Assembly: GCF_008042045.1 (NCBI RefSeq)
Contig: NZ_RDBP01000037.1
Location: forward strand, 676,252-723,880
Reading direction: 5' to 3'
Length of the DNA: 47,629 nt
Origin: Streptomyces sp. T39
Lineage (GTDB): Bacteria; Actinomycetota; Actinomycetes; Streptomycetales; Streptomycetaceae
Shown here: positions 39,420 to 46,752 of the stretch, in pieces
Position numbering within the stretch: position 1 is the first letter of the stretch
How the letters are laid out: every line of letters begins with the position of its first letter
Notes under the pieces: model-generated
Seen by the model: the letters and a program-made list of their open reading frames with translations, nothing else
Database searches by the model: none
Told to the model about the DNA's origin: nothing
Made by a program: the position numbers and the translations under genes

Positions 39420-39614
39420 ACCGCTTGTCCCGTTCATGTGGATCACCGTCACGAGACGGGTAGGGTCCGTGACGTCATGTGCTTCAACTGCAATTCGGCC
39501 ATCGGCACGTTGGGGGACGATCCCGACACCCTGCGTCGGGCCGTCGCATACCTGGAGGGAAACGCGTGGAAGCCAACACTCGTAGCACCGGGCGTCTACC
39601 AGCTGCCTTCCTGA
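39420..39614 (+). pseudogene. C-terminal remnant of an endonuclease VII (HNH-type) gene
   Basis: The frame carries HVDHRHETGRVRDVMCFNCNSAIG followed by AVAYLEGNAWKPTLVAPGVYQLPS. This is the C-terminal third of the endonuclease VII-like protein found between pup and prcB in many Streptomyces. The HxDHxHxTG and CxxC parts of the beta-beta-alpha metal fold remain. The upstream zinc-knuckle half, normally about 100 residues with paired CxxC motifs, cannot be found in any frame of the 39306-39419 stretch, and no ribosome site precedes a usable start. Its last 49 bp overlap prcB, which may explain why this end survives. A short unusual full gene cannot be wholly excluded. Confidence 0.6.
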
Positions 39615-40411
39615 CGCCGGGATCGTCGTCGTTCATGGACTTCCTGGGCGCGCACTCGCCCGATCTGCTTCCCGGCAACCGTGCCCTGCCGCCCGTGCAG
39701 GGCGCGATCGAGGCGCCGCACGGCACGACGATCGTGGCGACCACCTTCCCCGGGGGCGTGGTGCTCGCGGGTGACCGGCGCGCCACGATGGGCAACATGA
39801 TCGCCCAGCGGGACATCGAGAAGGTCTTCCCGGCCGACGAGTACTCGGCGGTGGGCATCGCCGGCACCGCGGGCCTCGCCGTGGAGATGGTGAAGCTCTT
39901 CCAGCTGGAGCTGGAGCACTTCGAGAAGGTCGAGGGCGTCCAGCTGTCGCTGGAGGGCAAGGCGAACCGCCTGTCGACGATGATCCGGAGCAATCTCGGC
40001 ATGGCCATGCAGGGCCTGGCCGTGGTCCCGCTCTTCGCCGGTTACGACGTGGACCGCGAGAAGGGCCGGATCTTCTCCTACGACGTCACGGGCGGCCGCT
40101 CCGAGGAGCAGGGGTACGCCGCGACCGGGTCGGGGTCGATCTTCGCGCGGGGAGCGATGAAGAAGCTCTACCGCGACGACCTCACCGAGGAGGAGGCGAC
40201 GACGCTGGTCGTCCAGGCGCTGTACGACGCCGCCGACGACGACTCCGCGACGGGCGGACCGGATGTCGCGCGGCGTATCTATCCGATCGTCACGGTCATC
40301 ACGGACGAGGGGTACCGCAGGCTGACGGACGAGGAGTCGTCCGGGATCGCGCGCGCGATCCTGGAGCGCCGGCTCGCCCAGCCCGACGGACCGCGTGCCG
40401 CGTTGCTCTGA
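39566..40411 (+). CDS. prcB: Proteasome subunit beta
   Basis: 281 residues, the catalytic beta subunit of the 20S proteasome. A 53-residue propeptide (ending EAPHG) is removed to expose the nucleophile T54 in TTIVATTFPGGVVLAGDRRATMGN. Lys in DRRATMG-type context and the C-terminal segment ITDEGYRRLTDEES complete the fold. GTG start with GGAGGGA 6 nt upstream, inside the preceding endonuclease remnant. prcA follows 38 bp downstream. Two beta rings sit between two PrcA rings. Confidence 0.97.
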   Translation: MEANTRSTGRLPAAFLTPGSSSFMDFLGAHSPDLLPGNRALPPVQGAIEAPHGTTIVATTFPGGVVLAGDRRATMGNMIAQRDIEKVFPADEYSAVGIAGTAGLAVEMVKLFQLELEHFEKVEGVQLSLEGKANRLSTMIRSNLGMAMQGLAVVPLFAGYDVDREKGRIFSYDVTGGRSEEQGYAATGSGSIFARGAMKKLYRDDLTEEEATTLVVQALYDAADDDSATGGPDVARRIYPIVTVITDEGYRRLTDEESSGIARAILERRLAQPDGPRAALL

Positions 40412-40449
40412 TGATGTTTTCGCCTTCGACAGAAAGGGACGGATAGCCG

Positions 40450-41217
40450 GTGTCGACGCCGTTCTATGTCTCACCTCAGCAGGCGATGGCCGACCGGGCG
40501 GAATACGCCCGCAAGGGTATCGCCCGTGGTCGCAGCCTTGTTGTCCTCCAGTACGCCGACGGCATCGTCTTCGTCGGCGAGAACCCGTCCCGCGCCCTGC
40601 ACAAGTTCAGTGAGATCTACGACCGGATCGGGTTCGCCGCGGCCGGCAAGTACAACGAGTACGAGAACCTGCGCATCGGCGGTGTGCGGTACGCGGACCT
40701 CCGCGGATACACCTACGACCGCGACGACGTGACCGCCCGTGGTCTCGCCAACGTCTACGCGCAGACGCTGGGCACGATCTTCTCCAGTGCCGGTGAGAAG
40801 CCGTACGAGGTGGAGCTGGTGGTCGCCGAGGTCGGCGACGCGCCCGAGGGCGACCAGATCTACCGCCTGCCGCACGACGGTTCCATCGTGGACGAGCACG
40901 GCTCGGTCGCGGTGGGCGGCAACGCGGAGCAGATCAGCGGCTACCTCGACCAGCGCCACCGCGACGGGATGTCGCTGGCCGAGGCCCTGAAGCTGGCCGT
41001 GCAGGCGCTGTCCAGCCAGGCCAACGGCAACGACCGGGAGATCCCGGCCGACCGGCTGGAGGTGGCGGTCCTGGACCGGACGCGACCGCAGCAGCGGAAG
41101 TTCAAGCGGATCGTGGGCCGGCAGCTCGCGCGTCTGCTGGGCGCCGAGGAGGCTGCCACGGCGCCGACGGACGCTCCGTCGGACGAGGCGGACGACGCCT
41201 CCGACGGCGAGGAGTAG
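40450..41217 (+). CDS. prcA: Proteasome subunit alpha
   Basis: 255 residues. It forms the outer, gated rings of the 20S proteasome and docks Arc. The N-terminus MSTPFYVSPQQAMADRAEYARKGIARGRSLVVLQYADGIVFVGEN is the gate and first strand of alpha subunits. There is no propeptide and no Thr nucleophile. The last 25 residues are Ala/Asp/Glu-rich and disordered. The GTG start follows GAAAGGGACGGA. It is cotranscribed with prcB and closed by a strong hairpin. Confidence 0.97.
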   Translation: MSTPFYVSPQQAMADRAEYARKGIARGRSLVVLQYADGIVFVGENPSRALHKFSEIYDRIGFAAAGKYNEYENLRIGGVRYADLRGYTYDRDDVTARGLANVYAQTLGTIFSSAGEKPYEVELVVAEVGDAPEGDQIYRLPHDGSIVDEHGSVAVGGNAEQISGYLDQRHRDGMSLAEALKLAVQALSSQANGNDREIPADRLEVAVLDRTRPQQRKFKRIVGRQLARLLGAEEAATAPTDAPSDEADDASDGEE

Positions 41218-41232
41218 CCCTCGCACGACGCA

Positions 41233-41276
41233 GACGAGTGCCCCCCGGCCGCCACGGCGGCCGGGGGGCACTCGTC
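41233..41276. terminator. Bidirectional terminator, prcA / LacI gene
   Basis: Exact 21-bp inverted repeat (41233-41253 with 41256-41276) with minimal centre, between convergent stops. Confidence 0.88.
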
Positions 41277-41283
41277 CGTTCGC

Positions 41284-42321
41284 TCAGTCGCGCGGCGGCG
41301 GGGCGCTGGAGCCGCGGACGACGAGCTCGGCGGGGAGGCTGTCCTGCGGGTGCGGGCGGTCGTCGAGGACGGCGAGCAGAGCGGTCATGCCGCGTTCCCC
41401 GGTGCGCTCGGCCGGGAGCCGGACGGTGGTGAGTTCCGGTTCGAGGGCGGTGGCGAGGGCCAGGTCGTCGAATCCCGTCACGGACACGTCGGCGGGCACG
41501 CGCAGACCGAGCCGGCGGGCCGCCTTGCACGCCCCGGCGGCCAGGACGTCGTCGTCGCAGAGCAGCGCGGTGGGCCGGGGCCCCGGGGCGGTGAGGGCGG
41601 CCTCGGCGGCCGCCAGGCCCGCGCGGACGTCCAGGGCCGCGGTGACGGTGCGCAGCTCCACCCCGGGGGCCGCGGTGACGGCGGTGCGGAGCGCCTCGGC
41701 GCGGGCGTCGAAGGTCCACGAGGCGACGGCGGACGCGAGATGGACGATGCGCCGGTGGCCGAGGGCGATCAGATGGCCGGCGACCTGGCGCATCCCGTCG
41801 GCGACGTCGATGTGGACATGGGCGGCGACGCCCGGTTCCGCGGGGTCGCTGTCGAGCATGACCAGGGGGAGGTCGGCCCCGCGGATGGCGCTGAGGGCTC
41901 CGGCGGCCATCGAGGAGGCGATCACGCCGTCGAGTGCGGCGCTGGCGGAGGCGAAGGGGTCCCGGGCGGGCCCGGTCCCGTCGGGGGACGGGTAGAGGAC
42001 GACGCCGAAGCCGTGCCGCTCGGCGACGGCGGAGGCGCCGGTGTAGACGCGGGCGAAGAACTCGTTGGTGAGGGCGGGGACGACCAGCAGGGCCGTCCTG
42101 GTGCGGCCGAGGCGCAGGTTGCGGGCGGCCAGGTTCGGCCGGTAACCGAGGTCGCGGGCGGTCTCGCGGACCAGGGCAGCCGTCCGCTCGCCGACCCGGC
42201 CGCGCCATTTCCCGCCCAGCACGAGGGAGACGGTGGCCTGCGAGACCCCCGCGGCGCGGGCGACGTCCTTGCTGGTGGGCCGGGCGGCCGCGGGAACGGG
42301 GCGGGGGGTGGGGGGTGCCAT
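41284..42321 (-). CDS. LacI family transcriptional regulator
   Basis: 345 residues. HTH with hinge helix: RPTSKDVARAAGVSQATVSLVLGGKWRGRVGERTAALVRETARDLGYRPNLAARNLR. The periplasmic-binding-protein-like sensor follows (TALLVVPALTNEFFARVYTGASAVAERHGFGVVLYPS, DGVIASSM, VMLDSDP, TGFDDLALATALEPELTTVRLP). It should bind a sugar or related metabolite. It is divergent from the MFS gene with 139 bp between starts, and a palindrome in that gap is the natural operator. The ATG was chosen since the upstream extension is not conserved and has no ribosome site. Confidence 0.92.
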   Translation of the reverse strand: MAPPTPRPVPAAARPTSKDVARAAGVSQATVSLVLGGKWRGRVGERTAALVRETARDLGYRPNLAARNLRLGRTRTALLVVPALTNEFFARVYTGASAVAERHGFGVVLYPSPDGTGPARDPFASASAALDGVIASSMAAGALSAIRGADLPLVMLDSDPAEPGVAAHVHIDVADGMRQVAGHLIALGHRRIVHLASAVASWTFDARAEALRTAVTAAPGVELRTVTAALDVRAGLAAAEAALTAPGPRPTALLCDDDVLAAGACKAARRLGLRVPADVSVTGFDDLALATALEPELTTVRLPAERTGERGMTALLAVLDDRPHPQDSLPAELVVRGSSAPPPRD

Positions 42322-42398
42322 GGATGCCCGTTCTCGGCCGCGCGGGATGTGACCCGTCCGGGGCGGCGGCTCGGTGGACCCCCGGACTGTGGTCATGG

Positions 42399-42430
42399 TA
42401 CGTATGGAGCATCAGGTTATACGTAAAACC
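42399..42430. promoter_or_regulatory. Candidate LacI-family operator in the divergent promoter
   Basis: GGTTATACGTAAAACC (42415-42430) is a 16-bp palindrome with one mismatched pair and a TACG/CGTA centre. TACGTA recurs at 42399-42404. They lie between the LacI and MFS starts, 31-62 bp before the MFS ATG, overlapping a TTATAC -10-like element. Confidence 0.55.
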
Positions 42431-42460
42431 TCGGCGGGGCCGGGGGAGAGGGGGAGCGGT

Positions 42461-43732
42461 ATGGCCGCCGGGTACGCGGACATCCTCAAGGCACCGCATG
42501 CCGCGCGCCTGCTGGCGGGCACGCTCGTCGGCAGGCTGCCCAACGCCACCGCGCACATCGCGATCGTGCTCTTCGTCCGCGCCGAGGGCGGCAGCTACAC
42601 GCTGGCCGGCCTCCTGGCCGCCGTCTACGGGCTCGCCACCGCCGTGGGTCAGCCGCTCCTCGGGCGCGCCGTCGACCTCTACGGCCAGCCCCGGGTCCAG
42701 CTGCCCGCGGCGGTCGTGTCGGGCCTCGGCATGCTGCTGCTCGCGGTCGCGGGGACCGGCTCGCTGCCCGTCGCCTACGCCGCGGTGACCGTGGCCGGGC
42801 TCTTCACCCCGCCCCTGGAGGGCGGGCTGCGGGCACTGTGGCCGAATGTGCTCGGTCATCAGGACCGGGTCCACCGGGCCTACGCCATGGACGCGGTGGC
42901 CCAGGAGATCCTGTTCACGCTCGGCCCGCTGCTGGTGACGCTGATCGTGGCCGTCGCCTCGCCCGGGGCGGCGCTGCTGGTGATCAACGCCATCGGTGTG
43001 CTCGGCGCGCTGTCCGTGGTGGTCTCCGAACCCTCCCGCGCCTGGCGTTCGGCGCCGCGCGAGGCGCACTGGCTGGGCGCGCTGCGCTCCGGGGGCCTGC
43101 TGGCCCTGCTCGGCGCGTTCTTCTTCGTCGGCCTCGCCCTCGGATCGATCACGGTGGCCGGGGTGGCGTACGCGGACGACCTGGGCCGCGAGTCGGTGTA
43201 CGGCTGGCTGATGGCCGCGCTGGGGCTGGGCGCGCTGCTGGGGGGCCTGGCGTACGGGGCGCGGAGTTGGGCCGGTGAACCGGAGCGCCGGCTGCGGGTG
43301 ATCGTCGCCCTGCTCGCCCTCGGCTACCTGCCGCTGGCGTTCACCCCCGGGGTGGCCGCGATGACGGCCCTGTCCGTCCTCGCCGGTGTGTTCCTGGCGC
43401 CGGCGCTCGCCTGCGCGTTCATCGTGGTCGACCGGCACGCGCCGCGGGGCACCGTCACCGAGGCCTTCTCGTGGCTGGTGACCACCTTCGGGGTCGGCGC
43501 AGCGGTCGGCACCGGGGTCGCCGGGCCCGCCGTCGAGGGCGGCGGCACCGCGTGGGGCTTCGCCGTCGCCGGCGCGGGGGGATTCGCCGCACTGCTGGTC
43601 CTGACGGCCACTCAGCGGGTGCTGTCCCGTCCGCCCGCCGCGGAGGGTGCCGGGCCCGCGGGGGACGGCCCGGGGGAAAATGATCGAAACGGTGCCGCCC
43701 AACCCGGTTTCAGCTCAGGCCGTGAGGCGTAA
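42461..43732 (+). CDS. MFS transporter
   Basis: 423 residues with about 12 predicted membrane helices. Major facilitator signatures: VGQPLLGRAVDLYGQPRVQ in the loop between helices 2 and 3, and a second-half counterpart. The central cytoplasmic loop is short (SEPSRAWRSAPREAHW). The C-terminal tail is hydrophilic (PPAAEGAGPAGDGPGENDRN). It may export or import a small molecule recognised by the neighbouring LacI regulator; direction and substrate are unknown. The ATG follows GAGGGGGAG. Its stop lies 9 bp before pafA, and the pafA -10 box overlaps its stop region. Confidence 0.87.
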   Translation: MAAGYADILKAPHAARLLAGTLVGRLPNATAHIAIVLFVRAEGGSYTLAGLLAAVYGLATAVGQPLLGRAVDLYGQPRVQLPAAVVSGLGMLLLAVAGTGSLPVAYAAVTVAGLFTPPLEGGLRALWPNVLGHQDRVHRAYAMDAVAQEILFTLGPLLVTLIVAVASPGAALLVINAIGVLGALSVVVSEPSRAWRSAPREAHWLGALRSGGLLALLGAFFFVGLALGSITVAGVAYADDLGRESVYGWLMAALGLGALLGGLAYGARSWAGEPERRLRVIVALLALGYLPLAFTPGVAAMTALSVLAGVFLAPALACAFIVVDRHAPRGTVTEAFSWLVTTFGVGAAVGTGVAGPAVEGGGTAWGFAVAGAGGFAALLVLTATQRVLSRPPAAEGAGPAGDGPGENDRNGAAQPGFSSGREA

Positions 43733-43735
43733 TGT
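43730..43735 (+). promoter_or_regulatory. -10 box TAATGT of pafA, leaderless start candidate
   Basis: TAATGT overlaps the MFS stop codon and ends 6 nt before the pafA ATG. There is no good ribosome site, so pafA may be both read through from the MFS gene and transcribed as a leaderless mRNA. Confidence 0.55.
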
Positions 43736-43741
43736 TCAGAC

Positions 43742-45103
43742 ATGGACCGCCGCATTTTCGGGCTGGAGAACGAGTACGGCGTCACGTGCACGTTCAGGGG
43801 ACAGCGCCGACTGTCACCTGACGAAGTGGCGCGCTACCTCTTCCGCCGTGTCGTGTCATGGGGCCGCAGCAGCAATGTCTTTCTGCGGAACGGCGCCCGT
43901 CTGTACCTCGACGTGGGTTCGCATCCGGAATACGCAACGCCGGAATGCGACAACGTGACCGAGCTGGTCACGCACGACAAGGCGGGCGAGCGCATTCTCG
44001 AGGGCCTGCTCGTCGACGCCGAACGCCGCCTGCACGAGGAGGGAATCGCGGGCGACGTCTATCTCTTCAAGAACAACACCGACTCGGCGGGAAACTCCTA
44101 CGGCTGCCACGAGAACTATCTCGTGGCCCGGCACGGCGAGTTCTCCCGGCTGGCCGACATCCTCATTCCGTTCCTGGTGACGCGGCAGCTGATCTGCGGC
44201 GCCGGCAAGGTGCTCCAGACCCCGCGCGGCGCGGTGTACTGCGTCAGCCAGCGCGCCGAGCACATCTGGGAGGGCGTCAGCTCGGCGACCACCCGTTCGC
44301 GCCCGATCATCAACACCCGTGACGAGCCGCACGCCGACGCGGAGCGCTACCGCCGTCTCCATGTCATCGTCGGCGACTCGAACATGTCCGAGACGACCAT
44401 GCTGCTCAAGGTCGGGGCCACCGACCTGGTGCTGCGCATGATCGAGGCGGGCACGGTCATGCGCGACCTCACCCTGGAGAACCCGATCCGGGCCATCCGC
44501 GAGGTCAGCCACGACATAACGGGCCAGCGCAAGGTCCGCCTGGCCAGTGGCCGGGAGGCCTCGGCGCTCGAGGTCCAGCGCGAGTACTACGAGAAGGCCG
44601 TCGACTTCGTCGACCGCCGCGGCATCCGCACGGGCACGGTCGCCCAGGTGCTGGAGCTCTGGGGCCGCACGCTCGACGCGATCGAGGCGGAGGACCTCGA
44701 CCGCATCGGGACCGAGATCGACTGGGTCATGAAGTACAAGCTCATCGAGCGGTACCGCGCCAAGAACAACATGACCATGTCCCACCCGAGGGTCGCGCAG
44801 ATAGACCTCGCCTACCACGACATCCACCGCCGGCGCGGGCTGTACTACCTCCTGGAGCGCAAGGGCCAGGCCGCCCGCATCTGCAACGACCTCAAGATCT
44901 TCGAGGGCAAGTCGGTGCCCCCGCAGACCACCCGGGCCCGGCTGCGCGGCGACTTCATCCGGCGGGCGCAGGAGCAGCGCCGGGACTTCACCGTCGACTG
45001 GGTGCACCTCAAGCTCAACGACCAGGCGCAGCGCACCGTGCTCTGCAAGGACCCCTTCCGGTCGGTCGACGACCGGGTGGAAAAGCTGATCGCCGGTATG
45101 TAA
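43742..45103 (+). CDS. pafA: Pup--protein ligase PafA
   Basis: 453 residues, the known length. It uses ATP to phosphorylate the terminal Glu of Pup and joins it to substrate lysines. MDRRIFGLENEYGVTCTF has the catalytic and magnesium-binding acids. ARLYLDVGSHPEYATPECDN, LFKNNTDSAGNSYGCHENYL, SRPIINTRDEPHADAERYRRLHVIVGDSNMSE and the C-terminal Pup-groove domain (TTRARLRGDFIRRAQEQRRDFTVDWVHLKL) follow family order. It lacks the Dop-loop. It is separated from prcA by the LacI/MFS pair. Confidence 0.97.
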   Translation: MDRRIFGLENEYGVTCTFRGQRRLSPDEVARYLFRRVVSWGRSSNVFLRNGARLYLDVGSHPEYATPECDNVTELVTHDKAGERILEGLLVDAERRLHEEGIAGDVYLFKNNTDSAGNSYGCHENYLVARHGEFSRLADILIPFLVTRQLICGAGKVLQTPRGAVYCVSQRAEHIWEGVSSATTRSRPIINTRDEPHADAERYRRLHVIVGDSNMSETTMLLKVGATDLVLRMIEAGTVMRDLTLENPIRAIREVSHDITGQRKVRLASGREASALEVQREYYEKAVDFVDRRGIRTGTVAQVLELWGRTLDAIEAEDLDRIGTEIDWVMKYKLIERYRAKNNMTMSHPRVAQIDLAYHDIHRRRGLYYLLERKGQAARICNDLKIFEGKSVPPQTTRARLRGDFIRRAQEQRRDFTVDWVHLKLNDQAQRTVLCKDPFRSVDDRVEKLIAGM

Positions 45104-45165
45104 CACGCATCCCGGAACGTCACTCGGGCCCCGTACGTTTCTCGTGCGGGGCCCGGGGCACGCCC

Positions 45166-45171
45166 TAGAGT
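45166..45171 (+). promoter_or_regulatory. -10 box TAGAGT before the FKBP lipoprotein gene
   Basis: TAGAGT 40 bp before the GTG start, in the 108-bp gap after pafA. Confidence 0.45.
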
Positions 45172-45211
45172 GTCCCGGACCCGAATGTGCCGTTAGAGAT
45201 CTGAGGAACAC

Positions 45212-46153
45212 GTGCGCCGACTTGCCGGCCTTATCGTCGCCCCGCTGCTGCTGTTGTCGGCAGTCGCGTGCGGCAGCGAGCAAAAGGCCTCCGACTCCGC
45301 CTCCTCCCAGGGTGGTCTGCCCGCCATCACCGCCGGAGCCGCGTTCGGCGAGAAGCCGACGCTCGCCAAGGGCGAGGGCGACCCGCCGAAGGAGCTGAAG
45401 ACCGAGGTCATCAGCGAGGGCGACGGCGCCACGCTCAAGAAGGGCGACCAGATCCAGGTCAATTACCTGGGCCAGACCTGGGACTCCGACCAGCCGTTCG
45501 ACAACAGCTTCGACAAGAAGCAGCCCTTCGATCTCACGCTCGGGGCCGGACAGGTCATCAAGGGCTGGGACCAGGGGCTCGAAGGCAAGAAGGTCGGCAG
45601 CCGCGTCGAGATGTCGATCCCGCCGGAGCTGGGCTACGGCGACCAGGGCCAGGGCGAGATCAAGCCGAACTCCACGCTGGTGTTCGTGGTCGACATCCTG
45701 AAGTCGACCACGCTGCCGACGTCCGCCAAGGGCACCGAGGTCGCCCAGGACAACATCGACCTGCCCAAGGTCGGCACCAACACCGACGGCAAGGCCCCGT
45801 CGCTGACCGTGCCCGACAAGGCCGCGCCCACCAAGCTCGTCTCGAACTACGTCATCGAGGGCGACGGCCCGGCGGTCAAGAAGACGGACACCCTCGCGGT
45901 CGCCTACAAGGGTGTGCTGTGGAAGGGCGGCAAGGAGTTCGACAGCAGCTACGCCCGCGGCGGCGCTCCGGTCAGCTTCCCGCTCGCGCAGGTCATCCCG
46001 GGCTGGCAGCAGGGCCTGGAGGGCAAGAAGGTCGGCAGCCGTGTGCTGCTGGTGATCCCGCCGGACCTGGCCTACGGCGACCAGGAGCAGCAGGGCATCC
46101 CGGCCAAGTCGACGCTGGTCTTCACCGTCGACATCCTGTCCGCCTCCTCCTGA
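45212..46153 (+). CDS. FKBP-type peptidyl-prolyl isomerase lipoprotein with two FKBP domains
   Basis: 313 residues. The lipobox LSAVAC (C20) ends a short signal, so the protein is tethered outside the membrane. FKBP domain 1 is at about 73-165 (KKGDQIQVNYLGQTWDSDQPFDNSF, VIKGWDQGLEGKKVGSRVEMSIPPELGYGDQ). FKBP domain 2 is at about 220-310 (KTDTLAVAYKGVLWKGGKEFDSSYARG, VIPGWQQGLEGKKVGSRVLLVIPPDLAYGDQ). Both retain the core aromatic and GWxxGL segments, so both may assist folding of exported proteins. GTG start preceded by GAGGAAC. The next gene encodes a cytosolic single-domain relative 89 bp on. Confidence 0.92.
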   Translation: MRRLAGLIVAPLLLLSAVACGSEQKASDSASSQGGLPAITAGAAFGEKPTLAKGEGDPPKELKTEVISEGDGATLKKGDQIQVNYLGQTWDSDQPFDNSFDKKQPFDLTLGAGQVIKGWDQGLEGKKVGSRVEMSIPPELGYGDQGQGEIKPNSTLVFVVDILKSTTLPTSAKGTEVAQDNIDLPKVGTNTDGKAPSLTVPDKAAPTKLVSNYVIEGDGPAVKKTDTLAVAYKGVLWKGGKEFDSSYARGGAPVSFPLAQVIPGWQQGLEGKKVGSRVLLVIPPDLAYGDQEQQGIPAKSTLVFTVDILSASS

Positions 46154-46242
46154 GGCGCCGCCCCGGCGGCACGGCCCGGCCGGGACGTTCTGAGAGACTG
46201 TCCCGGCCCACTCGACAAGTAGAACCGCAAGGAGCACCTTCC

Positions 46243-46614
46243 GTGAGCATCGAGAAGCCCGAGATCGACTTCCCGGGCGGCGAGCCGCCGGCCGACCTGG
46301 AGATCAAGGAGATCTGGGAGGGCGACGGCCCGCAGGCCAAGGCCGGCGACACGGTCCAGGTCCACTACGTGGGCGTGGCCTTCTCCACCGGCGAGGAGTT
46401 CGACGCCTCCTGGAACCGCGGCACCCCGCTCGGCTTCAAGCTCGGCGCCGGCCAGGTCATCGCGGGCTGGGACCGCGGCATCCAGGGGATGAAGGTCGGC
46501 GGCCGCCGCCAGCTGACCATCCCGGCGCACCTCGCGTACGGCGACCGCGGCGCCGGCCGGGCCATCGCCCCGGGTGAGACGCTGATCTTCGTCTGCGACC
46601 TGGTCGCGGTCTGA
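46243..46614 (+). CDS. Cytosolic FKBP-type peptidyl-prolyl cis-trans isomerase
   Basis: 123 residues, a single FKBP fold with no signal peptide: KAGDTVQVHYVGVAFSTGEEFDASWNRGTPLGFKLGAGQVIAGWDRGIQGMKVGGRRQLTIPAHLAYGDRGAGRAIAPGETLIFVCDLVAV. The binding-pocket residues (Y in VHYVG, FDASW, VIAGWD, AYGDRG) are intact. It accelerates proline isomerisation in the cytosol. The GTG follows AAGGAGC. Conserved next to pafA/pafBC in Streptomyces. Ends at a 32-bp palindrome terminator. Confidence 0.95.
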   Translation: MSIEKPEIDFPGGEPPADLEIKEIWEGDGPQAKAGDTVQVHYVGVAFSTGEEFDASWNRGTPLGFKLGAGQVIAGWDRGIQGMKVGGRRQLTIPAHLAYGDRGAGRAIAPGETLIFVCDLVAV

Positions 46615-46645
46615 CGGAGTGCGCGCGGCGCCGCGCGCCGTGCGA

Positions 46646-46677
46646 CGAGGGCCCACGCCTGCAGGCGTGGGCCCTCG
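46646..46677 (+). terminator. Terminator after the FKBP pair
   Basis: A 32-bp perfect palindrome (16-bp arms) followed by CTTTTG, preceded by a smaller GCGCGCGGCG/CCGCGCGC hairpin at about 46621-46638. Good rho-independent form. Confidence 0.9.
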
Positions 46678-46702
46678 CTTTTGTCCGGACACCCCGGGGC
46701 GG

Positions 46703-46708
46703 TACGGT
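46703..46708 (+). promoter_or_regulatory. Candidate -10 box TACGGT of pafB
   Basis: TACGGT 44 bp before the ATG and after the FKBP terminator. Low specificity alone. Confidence 0.35.
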
Positions 46709-46752
46709 CGACGGGCACAGGGCACTCCATAAGAAGAAGGTGAAGGGCGTCG

